From NCBI RefSeq assembly GCF_023336935.1, contig NZ_JAMBLR010000001.1, positions 124,001 through 188,000 of the forward strand: DNA of 64,000 nt, in the 5' to 3' direction. The stretch is from Phascolarctobacterium sp. ET69 (GTDB lineage: Bacteria > Bacillota > Negativicutes > Acidaminococcales > Acidaminococcaceae). The position numbers were made by a program, and so were the translations under genes. Shown piece by piece: positions 32,321-40,971 of the stretch; the stretch's first letter is position 1, and every line of letters begins with the position of its first letter. The notes under the pieces are model-generated. The model searched no databases. It had not been told where the DNA came from and was given only the letters and a program-made list of their open reading frames with translations.

Positions 32321-32360
32321 AAAAACGCAGGCTAACGTTGCGGTTAACCTGCGTTTTGTA
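32321..32360 (-). terminator. intrinsic terminator of uraA
   Basis: Arms AAAACGCAGG...TAAC and GTTA...CCTGCGTTTT around a short loop, with a T-rich tail on the minus strand. Confidence 0.88.
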
Positions 32361-32394
32361 ATTATTAAAAGAAAACTTTAACTTTTATTAGTTT

Positions 32395-33645
32395 TTAAAT
32401 ATGATTCAAAAATCCTAAGCGGTCGAGAATTTTAAAGGTAACGCTGAGCAGGATTGCAACCAGTGTTGCCAAAACCATGCCCTGTACGCTGATGGTGCCG
32501 AAGGTAAGTTTGGCGCCGGACAGGCCGATAATCATAATAACGGCGGTCATAACAAGGTTGGAAGATTTGCTGTAATCAACCTTGCTTTCTACCAGTACGC
32601 GCAGGCCGCTGGCTGCAATAACGCCGAACAGCAGAATGCACACGCCGCCCATAACCGGTACGGGAATGCTGTGAATCAGCTCGGAGAGCTTGCCGATGAA
32701 GGAAAGCAGAATGGCAAATACTGCCGCACCGCCGATAACCCATACGCTGTAAACCTTGGTAATGGCCATAACGCCGATGTTTTCTCCGTAAGTGGTGTTA
32801 GGCGTTGCACCGAAGAAGCCGGATAAAATGTTGGAGCAGCCGTCTGCAAAGAGAGAACGGGAAAGGCCCGGGTCTTTAATGAGGTTGCGGTCAACAATAT
32901 TGCCGGTAACAACCAGATGTCCGATATGCTCTGCCAGTACAACCAGTGCCGCAGGAGCGATAATCAAAATGGCATCCAGATTAAATACTGGGCTGTAAAA
33001 ATGCGTAAGCTGGAACCACGGTGCGTTAATAACGGGGGTTAAATCAACAAGGCCCATGAACAGCGCCAGAATGTAGCCGCAGATAACGCCGAACAGTACC
33101 GGTATAATGGCAAGGAATCCGCGGAAAGCGACGGAACCGATAATGGTAACGCAAAGGGTAAACATAGAAACAATAATGTGGTTGGTATTAATGTTTTCGC
33201 CCGTCAGCCCGGCCATGGAAGCAGCGGTCGGCGCAAGTTCAAGGCCGATAACTGCAATAATGGCGCCCATGCACGCGGGAGGGAAGATAACGTCAATCCA
33301 GCCGGTGCCGGTAGCTTTAATAAGTGCGGAAAACAAAATGAAAATAATGCCGAACACAATAAAGCCGGACTGCGCATCGTGGTAGCTGCTTGTTGCCATA
33401 ATTGCGAGCACTGGGGAAATAAAAGCAAAGCTGGAACCGAGATAGGAAGGGATGCGGCCTTTGGTGATGAACAGGTACAGCAGCGTGCCGATACCGTTCA
33501 TAAACAGGCAGGTTGTAGGGCTTACGTTAAACAAAAACGGAACGAGCACCGTTGAGCCGAACATGGCAAACAAGTGCTGTATGCTGAGCGGAATGTTCAG
33601 CGCAAGGGGCGGACGTTCTTCAACTTGGATAATTTTTCTTTCCAT
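32395..33645 (-). CDS. uraA: Uracil permease (NCS2 family)
   Basis: Proton-coupled nucleobase transporter. The 416 residues contain about 12-14 hydrophobic segments, the N-terminal IQHLFAMFGSTVLVPFL motif of the NCS2 family, the substrate loop with LAEHIGH and the GATPNTTYGENIG signature typical of uracil rather than xanthine carriers. ATG 33645 has GAGG 8 bases upstream; the ATG at 33651 is too close to that site. It is divergent from cdaA. No pyrimidine genes or PyrR-type attenuator are visible beside it. Confidence 0.94.
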   Translation of the reverse strand: MERKIIQVEERPPLALNIPLSIQHLFAMFGSTVLVPFLFNVSPTTCLFMNGIGTLLYLFITKGRIPSYLGSSFAFISPVLAIMATSSYHDAQSGFIVFGIIFILFSALIKATGTGWIDVIFPPACMGAIIAVIGLELAPTAASMAGLTGENINTNHIIVSMFTLCVTIIGSVAFRGFLAIIPVLFGVICGYILALFMGLVDLTPVINAPWFQLTHFYSPVFNLDAILIIAPAALVVLAEHIGHLVVTGNIVDRNLIKDPGLSRSLFADGCSNILSGFFGATPNTTYGENIGVMAITKVYSVWVIGGAAVFAILLSFIGKLSELIHSIPVPVMGGVCILLFGVIAASGLRVLVESKVDYSKSSNLVMTAVIMIIGLSGAKLTFGTISVQGMVLATLVAILLSVTFKILDRLGFLNHI

Positions 33646-33809
33646 GCACATAACCTCTTTTCTATTTTATAGCCTGTAATATTTTAATGTATTTTGCGGC
33701 AAAGGGCAAGTTTGTAAAGCCTGTTTATGTACTGTGCGGCAGAAAAATTTCAGCTTTGCGAAAAAATTTAAAAATATATGCCGCGGGCATAGAATATAAA
33801 CTTGCAGTT

Positions 33810-33818
33810 TGATATAAT
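33810..33818 (+). promoter_or_regulatory. extended -10 promoter of cdaA
   Basis: TGA followed by TATAAT (33813-33818), 32 bases before the cdaA start. There is no clear -35. Confidence 0.55.
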
Positions 33819-33849
33819 AACTAATGTAGCAGTATTTAAGAAATGGGTG

Positions 33850-34692
33850 ATGTTTTTGCTGACTAATATTAACAGCCTCATCAAAACCATCGGCATCCTT
33901 GATGTTATAGATATTTTGGTGGTGGCGTATTTTCTTTTCAGAATATACTTAATGCTGAAGAACACAAGAGCCGCTGTGCTTGTAAAGGGCCTTTTAACTT
34001 TGGGCGCCATTATGTTTATAAGCCGCTGGCTTAATCTGCATGTTATCAGCTGGGTGCTGGAAAAAAGCATGACGGTGCTTATTGTTGCACTGCCGATAGT
34101 TTTTCAGCCGGAGCTGCGCCGCGCGCTGGAGCAGATTGGCCGCGGCAGGCTTTTCCGCAAGCACGGCGAGCTTGACGAGTACGAAGTGGACGAAATGGTT
34201 AACTCCATCACTTCGGCTGCCATTGTAATGGGACGTCGCAAAATAGGCGCGCTGATTGTTGTTGAACGCGAAATAGGGCTTGAAGAACGTATTGAAACCG
34301 GCGTTGCCATTGACGGCCTTATCAGCGACAGCCTGCTTTTAAATATTTTTGAAAAAGATACCCCGCTGCATGACGGCGCGGTAATTATCCGCGGCAACCG
34401 CATTGCCGCCGCAAGCTGCCTTTTGCCGCTGACGGAAATGCGCAACCTCAGCCAGGAGCTCGGCACGCGCCACAGGGCAGCGCTTGGCATATCCGAACAG
34501 TCCGACGCGGTAATTCTTGTTGTAAGTGAAGAAACAGGCACCATCTCGCTGGCGCGCAACGGCACTTTGCAGCGTTATTTAACTGCCGACGACGTAAAAG
34601 AGTTTTTAAAGGCTTCCATTACACGGCCCAAAGCCGATTTTAAACAGATGCTCCGTGAAAAAATCCGTGATTTAAGAGGTGACAAAAAGTGA
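33850..34692 (+). CDS. cdaA: Diadenylate cyclase CdaA
   Basis: Membrane-bound enzyme making c-di-AMP from two ATP. The 280 residues have three N-terminal transmembrane segments (about 8-95) and a DAC domain with the catalytic DGA (175-177) and RHR (207-209) motifs intact. The start is set at ATG 33850 after GGGTG; an in-frame TTG at 33802 would place the promoter -10 inside the gene. It overlaps cdaR by 4 bases. The cdaA-cdaR-glmM order, here with one extra gene, is the standard c-di-AMP operon of Firmicutes. Confidence 0.96.
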   Translation: MFLLTNINSLIKTIGILDVIDILVVAYFLFRIYLMLKNTRAAVLVKGLLTLGAIMFISRWLNLHVISWVLEKSMTVLIVALPIVFQPELRRALEQIGRGRLFRKHGELDEYEVDEMVNSITSAAIVMGRRKIGALIVVEREIGLEERIETGVAIDGLISDSLLLNIFEKDTPLHDGAVIIRGNRIAAASCLLPLTEMRNLSQELGTRHRAALGISEQSDAVILVVSEETGTISLARNGTLQRYLTADDVKEFLKASITRPKADFKQMLREKIRDLRGDKK

Positions 34693-35603
34693 AGCAGTTT
34701 TTTGAACGTGAGAATTTAATTCCGCGTATCGTCACCTTGATAGTGGCCTGCGGATTGTGGCTGTATGTTATGAGCGAGCAGAACCCGGTAATTGAGCGCG
34801 ATTTTGTGGTTAAGCTGCAGCAACGCAACGTTGCCGAAAACATGGTTGTGCTTAATGCGCCTGATAACATTAAAGTTAAGGTAAGCGGCCAGCGCAGCCT
34901 TCTGGGCGGCGTAACGGAAAAAGAAGTTATTGCCTATATCGACTGCGACGGGCGCGACGTGGGGCAGCAGTATCTGCCGGTGCATGCCCAGTTCCCGGAA
35001 GGGCAGGTTGTAGAAGTTTACCCGAATAATATTTATGTTTATCTTGATAAAATAAGCGAACGCACCATGCCGGTTGAAACCGTTGTAATAGGTCTGCCTG
35101 CCAACGATTACGCACTCAGCAAGCAGGATGTTTCGCCGCAGACGGTGCAGGTACGCGGCGCAGGGCACCGCCTTGACGCTATGGTAAGGGTTGTTGCGCC
35201 TGTTGATGTAAGCGACAAACAGCGCGATTTTGAAATTGACAGCCATTTAGTAGCAATAAGCGATACCGGCGCTGAAATGCACGATTTGGCCATTGAGCCT
35301 GCCGATGCAAAAATTAAGGCAACGCTGGTGCGCCAGATGATAACGGCGCAGATACCTGTTATTGTAAGTACGAGCGGTGAATTTGCCGACGGCAAAAAGC
35401 TTGAAAAGGCTGAATGTGTGCCCGAGAAAGTTAATATTCTGGCAGAACCTTCGCTGGTACACAGCATTGTTGCGCTGCATACCAAAAATGTGGATTTAAG
35501 CCAGCTGCGCTCCGACAGTACGATTGATGTGGAACTGGAACTGCCGGAAAGGGTAATGTGCGAAACCAAAACAGTTACGGTAAGGTTTATAACCGAAGAT
35601 TAA
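34689..35603 (+). CDS. cdaR: CdaR family regulator with YbbR domains
   Basis: Membrane-anchored regulator of CdaA. The 304 residues start at GTG 34689, overlapping the cdaA stop. One transmembrane segment (about 13-30, with the CGLWLYVMSE motif) precedes three YbbR-like beta domains that face outside the membrane. The protein is shorter than B. subtilis CdaR (four YbbR repeats). It probably tunes c-di-AMP synthesis by contact with CdaA, as known for the family. Confidence 0.92.
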   Translation: MKQFFERENLIPRIVTLIVACGLWLYVMSEQNPVIERDFVVKLQQRNVAENMVVLNAPDNIKVKVSGQRSLLGGVTEKEVIAYIDCDGRDVGQQYLPVHAQFPEGQVVEVYPNNIYVYLDKISERTMPVETVVIGLPANDYALSKQDVSPQTVQVRGAGHRLDAMVRVVAPVDVSDKQRDFEIDSHLVAISDTGAEMHDLAIEPADAKIKATLVRQMITAQIPVIVSTSGEFADGKKLEKAECVPEKVNILAEPSLVHSIVALHTKNVDLSQLRSDSTIDVELELPERVMCETKTVTVRFITED

Positions 35604-35615
35604 CAGGAGAGGTAA

Positions 35616-37214
35616 ATGCTTCTAAGAATAAATAATGTAAGAATTCCGCTTGTGAGCGAGGCTTCGCTGCGTGAGGCCTCTGCCCGCAGGCTTGGCGTAA
35701 AAAAACAGGATATAGGCAGCATAAGGGTACTGCGGCGGGCCGTTGACGCCCGCCGTAAAAGCAATATCGTTATAAATTACCACGTGCTGGCGGATATTGA
35801 CGCACCGGCGCGCCTTGTAAACCGCCTTCTGCGCGATAAGGACGTAACACGATTTAAGGAAGAACCGGCACCGCTGCCGGTGTTCGGCACGGAAAAAATG
35901 CAGGAGCGCCCTGTCGTTATCGGCGCGGGCCCGGCGGGGCTTGTGGCTGCGCTTGAACTTGCGCGTTACGGTTACAGGCCGCTTTTACTGGAACGCGGCA
36001 AAAAAATAGCCGAACGTGTGGATGACGTTCAGCGTTTTTGGAAAAAGGGCGAGTTTGACCCCGACAGCAATGTGCAGTTTGGCGAAGGTGGCGCTGGTAC
36101 GTTCAGCGACGGCAAGCTAACCACGCGCGTTAATGACCCAGTGATGAATGATATTTTAAAACTGTTTGTAGAGGCCGGTGCGCCGGAAGAAATACTGTGG
36201 GAGCAAAAGCCCCACGTCGGCACGGACAGGCTGCGCGCCATGGTTGCCGGTTTAAACAAAATGATAGCAGGCCTGGGCGGCGAAATACGCTTTAATACGC
36301 GCGCTGCCGGTTTTATTATTGAAGATAACGCCGTTAAAGGCGTGATAACGCAGACCGGTGAAAAAATTTACGCACCGGCAGTTATTTTGGCGTGCGGGCA
36401 CAGCGCCCGTGACACTTATGCCATGCTGGCAGAAAATAAAATTGCTGCCGAAGCCAAGGCATTTGCCATCGGTGTGCGCATTGAACACCCGCAGGAACTG
36501 ATTGACCGCGCGCAGTACGGTGAGTTTGCCGGGCATCCGAAGCTCGGCGCGGCAGATTATGCCGTTGTATGGCATAACCTTGAAAGCACGCGCACGGCGT
36601 ATTCTTTTTGCATGTGCCCGGGCGGGCAGGTTGTTGGCGCGGCCAGCGAAACAGGCGGCGTTGTTGTTAACGGCATGAGTATGTACAAACGCGACAGCGG
36701 CATTGCCAACAGCGCGTTGGTGGTTAACGTAAGCCCGGAAGATTTTGGGCATAACCCGCTGGACGGCGTGGAGTTTCAGCGCAGGTGGGAACGCCTGGCG
36801 TTTAAATGCGGCGGCGAAAAGTTTTACGCACCGGCGCAGAATTTTAAAACGTTTTTAAGCGGTTCGGCGCCTTCGGCAGAGAGCCTTGTTAAAGCAAGCT
36901 GCCTGCCGGGTATAACGGCGTGCGATTTGAATATGGTGCTGCCTGATTACGTTACGGCTACGCTGCGCGGCGGCATTAAAGCCTTTGGGCAGCGCCTTGC
37001 CGGGTTCGACGACGGCGGCGCGCTTTTAACGGGCGTTGAAACAAGAACCAGCGCCCCGCTGCGCATTATCCGCGGCAGCGATAAGCAGTCGGTATCGCAC
37101 AAAGGGCTGTACCCCTGCGGCGAAGGTGCGGGCTACGCCGGCGGCATTATGAGTGCCGCACTTGACGGCTATCACGTGGCGCGTGCCGTTATGGAGCGTT
37201 TTGCACCATTATAA
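35616..37214 (+). CDS. FAD-dependent dehydrogenase (COG2509)
   Basis: A 532-residue flavoprotein. An N-terminal RNA-binding-like/ferredoxin-like region (residues 1-85) is followed by the dinucleotide loop GAGPAGLVAA near residue 107, the FGEGGAGTFSDGKLTTR block near 158 and a C-terminal GEGAGYAGGIMSAALDG FAD motif. These are signatures of the uncharacterised COG2509 family. The physiological substrate is unknown. It is placed inside the cdaA-cdaR-glmM cluster, as in several Negativicutes and Clostridia, but this does not reveal a role. Confidence 0.88.
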   Translation: MLLRINNVRIPLVSEASLREASARRLGVKKQDIGSIRVLRRAVDARRKSNIVINYHVLADIDAPARLVNRLLRDKDVTRFKEEPAPLPVFGTEKMQERPVVIGAGPAGLVAALELARYGYRPLLLERGKKIAERVDDVQRFWKKGEFDPDSNVQFGEGGAGTFSDGKLTTRVNDPVMNDILKLFVEAGAPEEILWEQKPHVGTDRLRAMVAGLNKMIAGLGGEIRFNTRAAGFIIEDNAVKGVITQTGEKIYAPAVILACGHSARDTYAMLAENKIAAEAKAFAIGVRIEHPQELIDRAQYGEFAGHPKLGAADYAVVWHNLESTRTAYSFCMCPGGQVVGAASETGGVVVNGMSMYKRDSGIANSALVVNVSPEDFGHNPLDGVEFQRRWERLAFKCGGEKFYAPAQNFKTFLSGSAPSAESLVKASCLPGITACDLNMVLPDYVTATLRGGIKAFGQRLAGFDDGGALLTGVETRTSAPLRIIRGSDKQSVSHKGLYPCGEGAGYAGGIMSAALDGYHVARAVMERFAPL

Positions 37215-37217
37215 TTA

Positions 37218-37246
37218 TTGCTTATTCAGGCAAAGCCTGCTATAAT
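37218..37246 (+). promoter_or_regulatory. promoter of glmM
   Basis: -35 TTGCTT (37218-37223), 17-base spacer, -10 TATAAT (37241-37246). The spacer holds a small palindrome CAGGC-AAA-GCCTG, which could be a protein site or the hairpin end of the upstream gene. Confidence 0.72.
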
Positions 37247-37294
37247 ACATGCGGTGAAAAGAATTAAACTTTACATATAAATGGAGGTTTTAAA

Positions 37295-38635
37295 ATGGCT
37301 CGTTTATTCGGTACTGACGGTGTACGCGGCATTGCCAACGTGGAACTTACACCGGAACTTGCTTTTAAACTTGGGCGCGCTGCTGCGTCTTACTTTGGCA
37401 GGGAAACACGCAACCCTAAAATCATTATCGGGCGCGACACACGCCTTTCCGGCACCATGCTGGAAGCTGCGCTTGCGGCAGGTATCTGCTCTGCGGGCGG
37501 CAACGCGCACCTTTTAGGTGTAATTCCTACGCCGGCTGTTTCGTATTTAACTTCCAAACTGCATGCCAATGCCGGTGCGGTAATTTCTGCTTCGCACAAT
37601 CCGTTTGAAGACAACGGCATTAAGTTCTTCTCGCAAACCGGGCACAAGCTGCCCGACGCCGTGGAGGATGAAATTGAAGCCATGGTTGCCGCAGAACACG
37701 ACAGCAGCAAAAACCCGAGCGGTTCTTCCGTTGGGCGCGTTATTAACGAAGAAGCCATGGATAAGCTTTATATCGACCATATCATCAGCACTGCGCCGAC
37801 CAAATTAAACGGCTTAAAGGTTGTTATGGACTGCTCCAACGGTGCCAACAGCCTGATTGCGCCGGTAATTCTGCGTACTTTGGGCGCGCATGTTATTACC
37901 ATTTTTAACCAGCCTAACGGCATTAACATTAATAATGGCTGCGGCAGTACGCATCTTGAGGCTTTGCAGGCCAAAGTGCTGGAAGAAGGCGCAGACGTGG
38001 GCATTGCCAACGACGGCGACGCCGACCGCTGCCTTGCCGTTGATGAAACAGGCAGACCGCTTGACGGCGACCAGATTATGCTTATCTGCGCATTGGAACT
38101 GATGAAAAAGAAAGAGCTGCACGATAATGTGCTTGTAACAACCGTTATGAGTAACGTTGGCCTGCACAAAGCAATGGCAGAACATGGCGGGCGCTGCGTA
38201 AAAACCAATGTAGGCGACCGTTATGTGCTTGAAGAAATGCTGAAAGAAGGCTATAACCTCGGCGGCGAACAGTCCGGGCATATTATTTTCAGCAAATTTG
38301 CCAAAACCGGCGACGGCATTTTAACAGCCGTACAGCTGCTTTCGGCAATGGTTAAAAACAACAAGCGACTTTCTGAACTCGGTGCGCTTATGACCAAATA
38401 CCCGCAGATTCTTCTTAACGTACGCGTTAAAAACAAATACGGCTGGGAAGAAAACGAAGCCATTAAAGCCGTTATAAAAAAATATCAGGACGAACTGGGC
38501 GACAACGGGCAGGTACTCGTGCGTGCATCCGGCACCGAGCCGTTAATCCGCATTATGGCGGAAGGCCCCGTGCAGGAACGCCTGGAGAAAATTGCCGACA
38601 GCATCGGCGAAGTTGTTACGCGCGAGCTGGGCTGA
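37295..38635 (+). CDS. glmM: Phosphoglucosamine mutase
   Basis: Interconverts glucosamine 6-phosphate and glucosamine 1-phosphate for UDP-GlcNAc synthesis. The 446 residues show the phosphoserine loop SASHNPFEDNGIK with the catalytic Ser100, the metal loop DGDADR near residue 240, the sugar-binding GGEQSGH near 323 and the C-terminal phosphate site RASGTEPLIR. A GGAGG site precedes the ATG. CdaA and GlmM are known to interact in Firmicutes, which fits this clustering. Confidence 0.98.
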   Translation: MARLFGTDGVRGIANVELTPELAFKLGRAAASYFGRETRNPKIIIGRDTRLSGTMLEAALAAGICSAGGNAHLLGVIPTPAVSYLTSKLHANAGAVISASHNPFEDNGIKFFSQTGHKLPDAVEDEIEAMVAAEHDSSKNPSGSSVGRVINEEAMDKLYIDHIISTAPTKLNGLKVVMDCSNGANSLIAPVILRTLGAHVITIFNQPNGININNGCGSTHLEALQAKVLEEGADVGIANDGDADRCLAVDETGRPLDGDQIMLICALELMKKKELHDNVLVTTVMSNVGLHKAMAEHGGRCVKTNVGDRYVLEEMLKEGYNLGGEQSGHIIFSKFAKTGDGILTAVQLLSAMVKNNKRLSELGALMTKYPQILLNVRVKNKYGWEENEAIKAVIKKYQDELGDNGQVLVRASGTEPLIRIMAEGPVQERLEKIADSIGEVVTRELG

Positions 38636-38741
38636 ATTTAGATTGACCGTATTGTAAAAATATAGTAAAATAAAGTAGCTGCAAAGGTGCCGCATGGGAC
38701 AGCCAGGCCTGTGCGGCACAAAATGTATGTGCAGCAACCAA

Positions 38742-38880
38742 GCGCAAGTGCCGCTTTTAGCGGCAGACGAGGCGGAGGTTTATCGATTAGTCAGCGGGTG
38801 CCTCCCGGCCGGCTGCGGGCCGTAAGCAGACTGACAAAGCCCCATGGCAACGTGGGGGACAAAGCAGCTGCGGCAGAACT
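38742..38880 (+). promoter_or_regulatory. glmS ribozyme-riboswitch (GlcN6P-activated self-cleaving RNA)
   Basis: The conserved core is present. There is a predicted cleavage site between A38741 and G38742 (AGCGCAAG), a P1 hairpin TGCCGC-TTTTA-GCGGCA, then GACGAGG, TTTATCGA, CAGCGGGTGCCTCCCGG and the ACAAAGC blocks. It lies directly upstream of glmS. Glucosamine 6-phosphate acts as cofactor, and the cleaved mRNA is degraded, giving feedback on GlmS. Just upstream, an 8-bp hairpin GTGCCGCA/TGCGGCAC (about 38686-38719) precedes the cleavage site and is not part of the core. Confidence 0.93.
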
Positions 38881-38908
38881 GGCAAATAACCTTTAGGAGG
38901 ATTTTAAT

Positions 38909-40738
38909 ATGTGTGGTATTGTTGGTTACGTAGGCAATGCACAGGCTGCGCCGTTTTTGCTGGACGGAATGAGCAAGCTGGAATACCGCGGTTATGATTC
39001 CGCCGGTATTGCGGTTTACGAAAAAGGCAAAATCAGGGTTGAAAAATGCGTGGGCCGCCTTGACGCCCTGCGCCATAAGCTGGAAGGCAGAATGCCTGAA
39101 GGCAGCATGGGCATTGGCCATACACGCTGGGCAACTCACGGCAGGCCGTCCGACCGCAACTCCCATCCGCATACGGATGAAAGCGGTGATTTTGTTGTTG
39201 TACACAACGGCATTATCGAAAACTACCTGATGCTGAAAGAAAAACTCATTGCCAAAGGGCAGAAATTTTCTTCCGACACCGATACGGAAATTGTAGCGCA
39301 TTTATTTGCCGATTTTTACGAAGGCGATATGGAAGAAGCCGTTAAAAAAGTTTTAAAAACCATTGAAGGCTCTTATTCTTTGGTATTTATGTGCGCGGCA
39401 GAGCCGGATAAACTCATCTGCACTAAGAAGGACAATCCGCTGATTATCGGCCTTGGCGAAGGAGAAAACTTTATTGCCTCCGATATTCCGGCGATTATTG
39501 CCAAAACCCGCCGCACCTACATTATGAGCGACGGCGAAATTGCCACCGTTACCAAGGACGGCGTTTGGGTGCAGGACATTAACGGCACGCCGATTACCAA
39601 AAAAGTTTTTGAAGTTAACTGGAATGCCGAAGCTGCTGAAAAAGGCGGTTTTGAGCATTTTATGCTGAAAGAAATTTACGAACAGCCAAAAGCAATTAAA
39701 GATACCATGCGCGGGCGTTTAGCCGAAAACGGCACGGAAATTAACTTTACCGAGCTTGGCTGGACTCCGGAAGACTTTACCGGCATCAGCAAAATCTTTA
39801 TTGTTGCCTGCGGCACGGCTTATCATGCAGGCATTGTCGGCAAATACTATCTGGAAAATCTGGCGCGCATCCCTGTTGAAGTGGATATCGCCAGTGAATT
39901 CCGTTACCGTAACCCGCTGGTTGACGCCAACTGCCTGACTATTGTTATCAGCCAGAGCGGCGAAACCATTGATACCCTGGCAGCTTTGAAAGAAGCCAAA
40001 CGTCTTGGCAGCCGTACTTTGGCAGTTACTAACGTTGTAGGTTCTTCCATTGCGCGTGAGGCAGACCAGGTTGTTTACACCTACGCAGGGCCGGAAATTG
40101 CCGTTGCTTCCACCAAAGCATACACTACCCAGCTTTTGGTAATGTTAATGCTTGCCGTTTACGTTGGCCGCCTGCGCGGAACCTTGGACGGCAATAAAGC
40201 GGACGCACTTGCAAAAGGTCTGCATAAGGTTCCGGAACAGCTGCACGACATGCTGGAAAATGTTGACCAGATTAAAGTTTTTGCACGCCACTACGGCAGC
40301 AGTCTGGACGCATTCTTCCTTGGCCGCAGCCTGGATTATGCTGTTGCCCTTGAAGGTGCGCTGAAACTGAAGGAAATCAGCTATATTCATGCTGAAGCAT
40401 ATGCTGCCGGTGAACTTAAACACGGCACTTTGGCACTTATTGTTGAAGGTGTGCCGGTAATTGTGCTGGCAACACAGGAAGATGTTTACGACAAGACCGT
40501 AAGCAATTTGCAGGAGGTTAAGGCGCGTGAAGCCATGGTTATTGCCATTGCCCTTGAAGGTGATGACAGCATTGCCAAATATGCAGACCATGTTATTTAC
40601 ATTCCGCGTGCGGATAAAGAGCTGGCGCCGATACTGGCCGTGCTGCCTTTGCAGCTTTTGGCTTACTATGCCGCCCTTACAAGAGGCTGCGATGTTGATA
40701 AACCGCGTAACCTTGCAAAATCGGTAACAGTAGAATAA
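38909..40738 (+). CDS. glmS: Glutamine--fructose-6-phosphate aminotransferase
   Basis: Makes glucosamine 6-phosphate, the entry to amino-sugar and peptidoglycan synthesis. The 609 residues begin MCGIVGYVG, where the cysteine after Met is the glutaminase nucleophile. The N-terminal glutaminase domain (1-240) is followed by two SIS isomerase domains with the SQSGETIDT motif and the C-terminal KSVTVE end. It is regulated by the ribozyme in its leader. An AGGAGG site lies 8 bases before the ATG. Confidence 0.99.
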   Translation: MCGIVGYVGNAQAAPFLLDGMSKLEYRGYDSAGIAVYEKGKIRVEKCVGRLDALRHKLEGRMPEGSMGIGHTRWATHGRPSDRNSHPHTDESGDFVVVHNGIIENYLMLKEKLIAKGQKFSSDTDTEIVAHLFADFYEGDMEEAVKKVLKTIEGSYSLVFMCAAEPDKLICTKKDNPLIIGLGEGENFIASDIPAIIAKTRRTYIMSDGEIATVTKDGVWVQDINGTPITKKVFEVNWNAEAAEKGGFEHFMLKEIYEQPKAIKDTMRGRLAENGTEINFTELGWTPEDFTGISKIFIVACGTAYHAGIVGKYYLENLARIPVEVDIASEFRYRNPLVDANCLTIVISQSGETIDTLAALKEAKRLGSRTLAVTNVVGSSIAREADQVVYTYAGPEIAVASTKAYTTQLLVMLMLAVYVGRLRGTLDGNKADALAKGLHKVPEQLHDMLENVDQIKVFARHYGSSLDAFFLGRSLDYAVALEGALKLKEISYIHAEAYAAGELKHGTLALIVEGVPVIVLATQEDVYDKTVSNLQEVKAREAMVIAIALEGDDSIAKYADHVIYIPRADKELAPILAVLPLQLLAYYAALTRGCDVDKPRNLAKSVTVE

Positions 40739-40749
40739 CAAGTTTAACC

Positions 40750-40786
40750 ATAACCCTGCCTGTAAAAAGGGCAGGGTTATTTTGTA
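40750..40786 (+). terminator. intrinsic terminator of glmS
   Basis: 11-bp perfect stem ATAACCCTGCC (40750-40760) / GGCAGGGTTAT (40770-40780), then TTTGT. Confidence 0.9.
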
Positions 40787-40821
40787 GTTGGGAAAATGTG
40801 TCAAAAATTTCACAAAAGGGG

Positions 40822-40850
40822 TTGCCAAAATCACGAAGTTAGCGTATACT
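40822..40850 (+). promoter_or_regulatory. promoter and possible operator of the OmpM porin gene
   Basis: -35 TTGCCA (40822-40827), 17-base spacer, -10 TATACT (40845-40850). The -10 is the centre of an inverted repeat AGTTAG-CGTATA-CTAACT (40838-40855), a plausible operator. The leader to the start codon is about 115 nt, long for this genome, and may stabilise the abundant porin mRNA. Confidence 0.75.
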
Positions 40851-40971
40851 AACTAAAGAGTTACGTAAGCGTAAACTGTTAAAAGAAATAACAGAGGAAA
40901 CAAGGCAACTCGCGTTATAAAAAGCAGTTTGCAGTAGGCGTTCTCTAAAAAGTTTTTAGGAGGAACCCGCA

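Noticed and set aside
33652-33800. PyrR-type or riboswitch control in the uraA leader
   Set aside because: The leader is short and shows no terminator/antiterminator pair or PyrR-binding loop that I can recognise.
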